Source of the DNA: a virus
Direction: 5' to 3' (one strand)
Virus record (IMG/VR): IMGVR_UViG_3300012354_000001
Span: 1-43,980 of that record
Length of the DNA stretch: 43,980 nt
Shown: piece after piece, positions 38,935 to 43,980 of the stretch
Position numbering within the stretch: position 1 is the first letter of the stretch
How the letters are laid out: every line of letters begins with the position of its first letter
Notes under the pieces: model-generated
The model's database searches: none
Seen by the model: only the letters and a program-made list of their open reading frames with translations
What the model was told of the DNA's origin: nothing
Made by a program: the position numbers and the translations under genes

Positions 38935-39458
38935 GAAATAATAAAGGACAATTTATAAAAGGATTTAGTCAAATTGTTTTACAGAAAACAAGAAATAAAA
39001 TTAGTGAAGCCTTAAAAGGTCATTCTGTGGATCAAGAAACAAGAGCAAAGATTAAAAATACATTAACTGGTAGAAAATTATCTCCTGAACATCGTAATAA
39101 ATTAAAAGAAATTATGTCGAAAAGAGACCAAAATGGAATAAATAATCCTAATTATAAGCATGGTTTGCGATTAGATAGAACTTATATGAATTTTCAAAAA
39201 TATAAAAATAAATTAAAGAGAAGAGGAATAAAAGCTTTACATACATTAGAAGAATGGGAACAATTAAAGAAAACATATAATTTCATGTATCTTTGTTGTA
39301 AAAAAACTGAACCAAAAATTAAACTAACAAAAGATCATATAATTCCTCTTTCAAAAGGTGGAACAGATAATATTTGGAATATTCAACCTTTATGTGGAAG
39401 TTGTAATAGTCAAAAATGGGCTATTGAAATTGATTATAGAGAAAGGTTGGTAATTTAA
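38931..39458 (+). CDS. HNH homing endonuclease (paralogue of 20432)
   Basis: A 175-residue protein, same architecture as the gene at 20432: N-terminal NUMOD-like motifs (GQFIKGFSQ, LSPEHRNKLKEIMSK, NPNYKHGLRL) and HNH core YLCCKKTEPKIKLTKDHIIP, LSKGGTDNIWNIQPLCGSC. It overlaps the upstream stop by ATGA, and its end supplies the GAAAGG site for the next gene, so the insertion is seamless. Confidence 0.85.
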   Translation: MRNNKGQFIKGFSQIVLQKTRNKISEALKGHSVDQETRAKIKNTLTGRKLSPEHRNKLKEIMSKRDQNGINNPNYKHGLRLDRTYMNFQKYKNKLKRRGIKALHTLEEWEQLKKTYNFMYLCCKKTEPKIKLTKDHIIPLSKGGTDNIWNIQPLCGSCNSQKWAIEIDYRERLVI

Positions 39459-40546
39459 TGGCACAGAATATGGCTCAATCTAATATTGCGCTTCTTCCAG
39501 CGTGGCGTGCTATTCCTGGAAACGAAAATTCTGATCTTCCCGTGGGCTGGAATGGCCCTGGGGGAAGTGCAGATAGACCTACGGTTGGACCTAATGCTGT
39601 TGCAGCACCAGTTGTTCAACCTAGCCAACCAGCAGTAGCTCAACCAGTAGTAACTCAACCACAACAAAGTCCTAATCTTGGAGTAAATAATGGTCAACCT
39701 ACTTTTGATTTAGTGGCAGCAACAAAAGCAGCTTATGAAACACCAGAAATTCAAGCAGCTCAAAAAGCTATTACAGATCGTCAGGCAGCACTTGCAACAG
39801 CACAAACAGGAATAAATGATGACCCATTTTATAGTGAATCTCGAAGAGTAGGCGAACAAAGAAAACTTCAAGATCAAGCTAATAGAGATATTGGGGTACA
39901 GCAAAACCTTCTTAATTCATTAAAAACAGATGCACAAATTAAATTAAATGCTCAACAAGGACAATATGATATTAATGAACAGGCATATAAGACAAGCTTA
40001 GATAATTTTAATAATATTGTTTCTCAAGGTGGTTTAGATAACGCCAGTGATTCAGATATTGCTAACTGGGCAATACAAACTGGTATACCTACCTCAATGA
40101 TTAAAAGCATTCAACAACAGTCTGTTAAAAAAAATAATTCTTCCGAGAAAGCTTCGATTCAACCGTTTACTGATAATCAAGGCAATATCACTATTCTTGC
40201 TATTGATCCAACTACAGGAAAGATTATTAATCAAACAATTATTCCAGGTGCAGGAAAAGAAAGTAAACCAGTAATATCTGGAGGCGGAAAACCACTTTCA
40301 GCAGCAGATCAAAAAGTAGCTGATACCCAACAAAATATGAAAAATGTAACAGCAGCAGCAAAAGCAGGAGCGCAACTAAAAGAATTAGTCGATCATTATA
40401 AATCCGTTCTTTCAATAGATGATATTTATCGAATCTATAATAGTAATGCTAAAACTCCTGCTAAAGAATCATTAGCAAGTATAAAAACTGGTCGATATGC
40501 AAATATAGCTAATTCAGGATGGCAACCAGCAATAAAACCAAAATAA
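39458..40546 (+). CDS. Uncharacterised large virion protein (ejection candidate)
   Basis: A 362-residue protein with a Pro/Gln-rich N-terminus (about residues 30-75), a helical, Ala/Gln-rich centre with coiled-coil character (ITDRQAALATAQTGI, RVGEQRKLQDQANRD) and a Lys-rich tail. It begins the final cluster before the lysis genes. Composition fits an internal/ejection or minor tail protein. No family recognised. Confidence 0.55.
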   Translation: MAQNMAQSNIALLPAWRAIPGNENSDLPVGWNGPGGSADRPTVGPNAVAAPVVQPSQPAVAQPVVTQPQQSPNLGVNNGQPTFDLVAATKAAYETPEIQAAQKAITDRQAALATAQTGINDDPFYSESRRVGEQRKLQDQANRDIGVQQNLLNSLKTDAQIKLNAQQGQYDINEQAYKTSLDNFNNIVSQGGLDNASDSDIANWAIQTGIPTSMIKSIQQQSVKKNNSSEKASIQPFTDNQGNITILAIDPTTGKIINQTIIPGAGKESKPVISGGGKPLSAADQKVADTQQNMKNVTAAAKAGAQLKELVDHYKSVLSIDDIYRIYNSNAKTPAKESLASIKTGRYANIANSGWQPAIKPK

Positions 40547-40552
40547 GTATGT

Positions 40553-42178
40553 ATGACAGTTATAACTTGGCAACCAGGACAATCTACTCCTTCTACTCAA
40601 TCTAATTCCCCTGGTGTGGTGAATTGGATTCCTCAACCTGCTAAAGTTACTTCACCCTCAACAATAAAAGTAGGTCAAACTCCTCCAGGTGGATTTAAAA
40701 TCGGAGATATATTTAATGCTGGACAAACTGCTATTAAGGCAGTGAAAGATTTTACTATTAAATATCTTCCCGAACAATACAAACAAGCAAAAGCATTGGG
40801 TTTAGATCCATTAAATGAGAAAGCTGATACTAGTAAAGTTTGGAGTACTTATTTAGATGATCTAGATAAAAGTACGGGTCAAGCAGGATTAAGTTTACGA
40901 AAAGTTTTTACAGAACCAACTGTTTCTAAAAAAGTAGGACCATTAGGTTCAACAATCGCACAAACAGGAGGAGCAATTGGAGCGCTTTTATTCCCTACCC
41001 ATGCTTTAGAAAATTGGAAAGGAAACCCAGGGCAAGTAGCTAATATCGGTTCCATAAGTAAAGCATTAGATATTGCTTTTGAGACACTAGGTGAGGGAGG
41101 AAAAGCTGTCGGATATAAAATCGTTGATACGTTACATAATAATAAGTGGCTAAACGATCAACAAGCAAAAGATGTTCGTGAAGGTGTAGGGGATGTAGGA
41201 AGTTTGGTAGCACAACTTTTAGTCTTTGCAAAAGCAGGGAAACGACTTGAAGTTGATCCAATAAAAGCAGGGGAGATTATTCAAAAACATGGTCCAGTAG
41301 ATGGAGCAGTGATTATAACAAAAGCAAAACAAATAGTAACAAAAAAAACAAACGAACTCACTCCTGGTAAAACTCACACGCCAGAAGAAGTGACAAATCA
41401 CGTTATTAATTCAGGTATTCAAGACACTCCAGAAGGGAAAAACCTTTTAAAGACAGCAGCACAAGCGCAAAAACAAGGAGTTAATGTAACGATAGAAAAA
41501 ACAATTGGTCAATTACAACAAGAACATCAAGCACTAGACCTTACGAAATATGAAAACGCCTATAACGCAAAAGATACTAAAACACTTGACGAATTAGCAA
41601 CAAAATATCCAAATGATGCTCGATTTCAAGTTCATGTAAATAACTCAAAATCTAATATAAAAGTAACGAAAATAGGTCAAGAGATTGAAGCAAAAGCTAT
41701 TGAAGATAAATTAACAACTGGTTACTCACAATTAGCGGGCTATAATTCTTCAACCTTTAAAGAACAAGCCAAAATGACTTCAGATTTCTTTAATAATCAT
41801 TACGATCAAGTAGAAAAGATAATCCATAATCAAGCCCCTCTACCAAAAGACATGAAAGCTGGTGCATTTATTTCAGCAATGGAAGAACATCTTAAAAACA
41901 ATCCTAATCCTGAACTTTTAAGAGATTTGGCTAAATCGAATGTTGTTTCAGAAACAGGAGAACACGCTTCAGAGTTAAGTTTCTTACGAATGAGAGATCC
42001 TTATTCTCCAATTTCTCTTATGAATAAAATTCAAAATGATCGTAAAGCAGTTATCGAAGAGAAAAATGGTGAATCACTGGATAAAACTACTACAAAGGAG
42101 ATCAAAAAGATACAAGCTAAAGTAAAAACTCCTGATAAAAATGATTGGACTACTTTTATTTCTAGTATAAAATGTTAA
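40553..42178 (+). CDS. Large internal/ejection protein candidate, N-terminal part
   Basis: A 541-residue protein. Residues 1-40 are Pro/Thr-rich; about 130-215 is more hydrophobic (GSTIAQTGGAIGALLFP, VAQLLVFAKAG); the rest is Lys/Glu/Gln-rich and helical. It ends at TAA 42176-42178, one base before the next ORF, and both are rich in helices typical of DNA-ejection proteins. The pair may once have been one protein (about 1,090 residues). Confidence 0.55.
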   Translation: MTVITWQPGQSTPSTQSNSPGVVNWIPQPAKVTSPSTIKVGQTPPGGFKIGDIFNAGQTAIKAVKDFTIKYLPEQYKQAKALGLDPLNEKADTSKVWSTYLDDLDKSTGQAGLSLRKVFTEPTVSKKVGPLGSTIAQTGGAIGALLFPTHALENWKGNPGQVANIGSISKALDIAFETLGEGGKAVGYKIVDTLHNNKWLNDQQAKDVREGVGDVGSLVAQLLVFAKAGKRLEVDPIKAGEIIQKHGPVDGAVIITKAKQIVTKKTNELTPGKTHTPEEVTNHVINSGIQDTPEGKNLLKTAAQAQKQGVNVTIEKTIGQLQQEHQALDLTKYENAYNAKDTKTLDELATKYPNDARFQVHVNNSKSNIKVTKIGQEIEAKAIEDKLTTGYSQLAGYNSSTFKEQAKMTSDFFNNHYDQVEKIIHNQAPLPKDMKAGAFISAMEEHLKNNPNPELLRDLAKSNVVSETGEHASELSFLRMRDPYSPISLMNKIQNDRKAVIEEKNGESLDKTTTKEIKKIQAKVKTPDKNDWTTFISSIKC

Positions 42179-42179
42179 T

Positions 42180-43826
42180 ATGTTTTGTTTAATACCTAAA
42201 TACGTTGATAGCTTTCTAAAAGGACTCAAGTCTGGGGAAATTGACCCGATTAAGTTAAGTAAAATGGAAAGTGGAGATCGAAATACCTACTTAGGTAAGT
42301 ATGTAGGAGAAAACGCGAAGGAAGTAAATGCGCTTTTTGAATCTAAATTACTCTTGAAGAATCAAAAACAAGGTTATATCACTTGGGCTAAGAAAGTCTC
42401 AGGTATCACTCTGGTAACAAGAAGAAGTTTAATAGACCGAATTGGACGAATGGATAAAATCTTAAATCCTGCTGATGAAAAAGCATTTCTTAAAGATTTA
42501 GCTTCGACAAAAATCGGTGCTGATATTAGCTTAGAAGAAGCACAAAAGTTAGGAGATCTTTCCTCAAAAGTTCAAGATGCTAAAAAAGATCTTATCGAAG
42601 ATTCAACTAATCAGAAGAAACAAATCGCTTATGGTGAGAGAATTTTTGACATCCAACAATATCTTATAGAAATAAATCCTCATAAAGCGAGTATATTATT
42701 AAATCTCGCAGGAATACCTAGAAGTCTTGTAGCAAGCTTAGATTTTGTTTCCGCACCATTTAGACATGGATTTTTCTCGATGTCTGATCCTGCTTGGATT
42801 AAAAACTATCTTCAAATTCCACGACTTTTAATGAGTGAAAAAGCTTTTAGAACTCGGATGGGGAAGATTTATGGACATCCTTATTATGATAATTTAATTA
42901 AAGGAGGACTTAAAATCTTTCAAACAGGTGGAGAGCTTTCAAAACAAGAAGAACAATTTGCTTCAAACCTCTTAGATAAATTTCCCATTACTAAAGGTTC
43001 TAAGAGAGCTTATACAGGATTTTTAAATGGTTTACGAATGGATTTAGGAATTAAGTTATTAAAAGCAGCAGAACTTCGAGGAGATGATATCAGCGGCAAT
43101 TCTAAATTAGTTAAAAACTTCTCAACGATGATAAATAATATGACCGGGGCTGGAAGCTTGGGAAAGTTTGAATCCGCAGCACCAAAGATAAATATGGGAA
43201 TCTTCTCAGCAAGAATGCAGGTAGCAAGATTTAATATGCTTAATCCATGGACATACTTAAATCCTAAAACTCTTCCAGAAGCTCGTTTATTTGCTTTAAA
43301 GAATTTAGTCGGAAGTTTAGCGATTAGTGGAATTTTATTAGGATTGGCTAAAATGGCAGGCAATCCTGTCACTACCAACTCTAATAGTACAAACTTTGGA
43401 GAAATTAAAGTAGGGAATTTAAACATCGATACCACCGGAGGAAATAGGACTTATATCACTTTTCTCTCACGAATGTTATCAGGACTCTATGTGAGTCGAA
43501 GTGGGAAAACAACAAAATTAGATATAGGATCATATAAGCCTTTAACCAGAAAAGATCTTGTTGTGAGTTTTGCAGCCGGAAAAGTCGCACCGGGATTAGC
43601 TTCAGTATTAGCTGATTATTTACTTTCTACCCAAAAGACTATCCAAGCTCCTCGAATGGACGCATTTGGGAATAAAGTTGATGTCCCTAATGAACTTAAA
43701 AAACAACTCTTACCAATGAATATCACTAATGGCATGGATATGTTTGAAGCAGATCCTAACAATACAGCTCTTGGAATTATTTTAGGATTATTTGGTCTTC
43801 CTGTATCTACAACAAAGCCTAAATAA
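42180..43826 (+). CDS. Large internal/ejection protein candidate, C-terminal part
   Basis: A 548-residue protein with a helical N-terminal region (KMESGDRNTYLGKYVGENAK, resembling a polyvalent-protein-associated helical domain), a hydrophobic Ala/Gly stretch (about 375-395, VGSLAISGILLGLAKMAG) and a structured C-terminus. Start ATG 42180 follows TAAT, so it is coupled to the upstream gene; no ribosome site is seen. Probably delivered with the DNA or part of the tail. Confidence 0.55.
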   Translation: MFCLIPKYVDSFLKGLKSGEIDPIKLSKMESGDRNTYLGKYVGENAKEVNALFESKLLLKNQKQGYITWAKKVSGITLVTRRSLIDRIGRMDKILNPADEKAFLKDLASTKIGADISLEEAQKLGDLSSKVQDAKKDLIEDSTNQKKQIAYGERIFDIQQYLIEINPHKASILLNLAGIPRSLVASLDFVSAPFRHGFFSMSDPAWIKNYLQIPRLLMSEKAFRTRMGKIYGHPYYDNLIKGGLKIFQTGGELSKQEEQFASNLLDKFPITKGSKRAYTGFLNGLRMDLGIKLLKAAELRGDDISGNSKLVKNFSTMINNMTGAGSLGKFESAAPKINMGIFSARMQVARFNMLNPWTYLNPKTLPEARLFALKNLVGSLAISGILLGLAKMAGNPVTTNSNSTNFGEIKVGNLNIDTTGGNRTYITFLSRMLSGLYVSRSGKTTKLDIGSYKPLTRKDLVVSFAAGKVAPGLASVLADYLLSTQKTIQAPRMDAFGNKVDVPNELKKQLLPMNITNGMDMFEADPNNTALGIILGLFGLPVSTTKPK

Positions 43827-43841
43827 GATTAAATTTGACAA

Positions 43842-43910
43842 ATGAATAAAATAAGAGAACAATATGGATTTAAACCTAAAAAAGCAGCGAAAATAAATTC
43901 AAGTTTATGA
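43842..43910 (+). CDS. Short leader ORF crossing the circle junction
   Basis: A 22-residue basic peptide (NKIREQYGFKPKKAAKINSS) whose stop overlaps the start of the excalibur gene (ATGA; position 50 equals 43907). In the circle it runs straight into the lysis cassette and probably couples its translation to that gene. Weak TAAATT lies 6 bases before the ATG. Confidence 0.35.
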   Translation: MNKIREQYGFKPKKAAKINSSL

Positions 43911-43980
43911 AATTTGATTATTTGATTACATTGCCTTTAATAAGAAAATCTTTTCTAAGAATAATTTTATTAATAATTAT
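43858..43980. repeat. Terminal direct repeat, right copy
   Basis: Exact copy of bases 1-123, carrying a duplicated first part of the excalibur gene (43907-43980). Features here are not additional genes. Confidence 0.95.

Noticed and set aside
39458-43826. Tape measure protein
   Set aside because: Proteins here are moderate in length, not a single long coiled coil, and no tail-tube or tail-sheath genes are seen; ejection-type proteins fit better.
1-43980. Recoded stop codons (TGA or TAG read as amino acid)
   Set aside because: All three stops end well-defined genes throughout, many in ATGA overlaps, and no family motif runs through an in-frame stop.

Overview
The window is a complete, circularly closed genome of a tailed double-stranded DNA phage. 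The first 123 bases recur exactly at the end (43858-43980), which leaves a unique circle of 43,857 bp. The DNA is AT-rich and uses the standard code, with TAA, TAG and TGA all ending genes. Genes are packed tightly, often with 4-base ATGA overlaps, and all but two lie on the + strand. There is no integrase, DNA polymerase, tRNA or recognisable long-tail tape measure, so a virulent phage with a short (podovirus-like) tail is my best inference. The host cannot be named. The excalibur protein, XhlA-like protein and CHAP lysin fit a monoderm or Gram-positive-type envelope.

Layout. 1-1784: lysis cassette (excalibur protein, XhlA-like anchor, holin candidate, CHAP lysin, small membrane proteins). 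1800-9.7 kb: early and replication region with an HTH protein, a replication initiator carrying an 11-bp iteron array inside its gene (candidate origin), an RHH repressor with its own operator, an ssDNA-binding protein candidate, a YopX protein, an NTG pentapeptide-repeat protein, an exported Pro/Thr-rich protein, a VRR-NUC nuclease and many small proteins. 9.7-11 kb: a PIG-L deacetylase and formyltransferase pair. 11.6-18.9 kb: packaging and head genes (TerS, TerL, portal, scaffold, capsid). 18.9-20.4 kb: a serine-rich virion protein, then an RHH-tad2 anti-defence operon. 20.9-30.6 kb: a glycan cassette of four glycosyltransferases, two methyltransferases, and heptose- and nucleotide-sugar-type enzymes. 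30.6-38.9 kb: two lectin-like serine-rich proteins, tail and adaptor proteins. 39.5-43.8 kb: large proteins that may be ejection proteins.

Three themes stand out. (1) The glycan cassette sits between the three genes that encode long Ser-X-Ser-X tracts, which suggests the phage glycosylates its own virion. (2) At least ten genes have a promoter whose -10 box ends exactly 6 (once 7) bases before the start codon, so their mRNAs should be leaderless; other genes have strong Shine-Dalgarno sites. (3) A small RHH regulator with a perfect operator over its own -10 box and start codon is co-transcribed with a Tad2-like (anti-Thoeris) gene. Six HNH-type homing endonuclease genes are scattered through the late region, two of them antisense.
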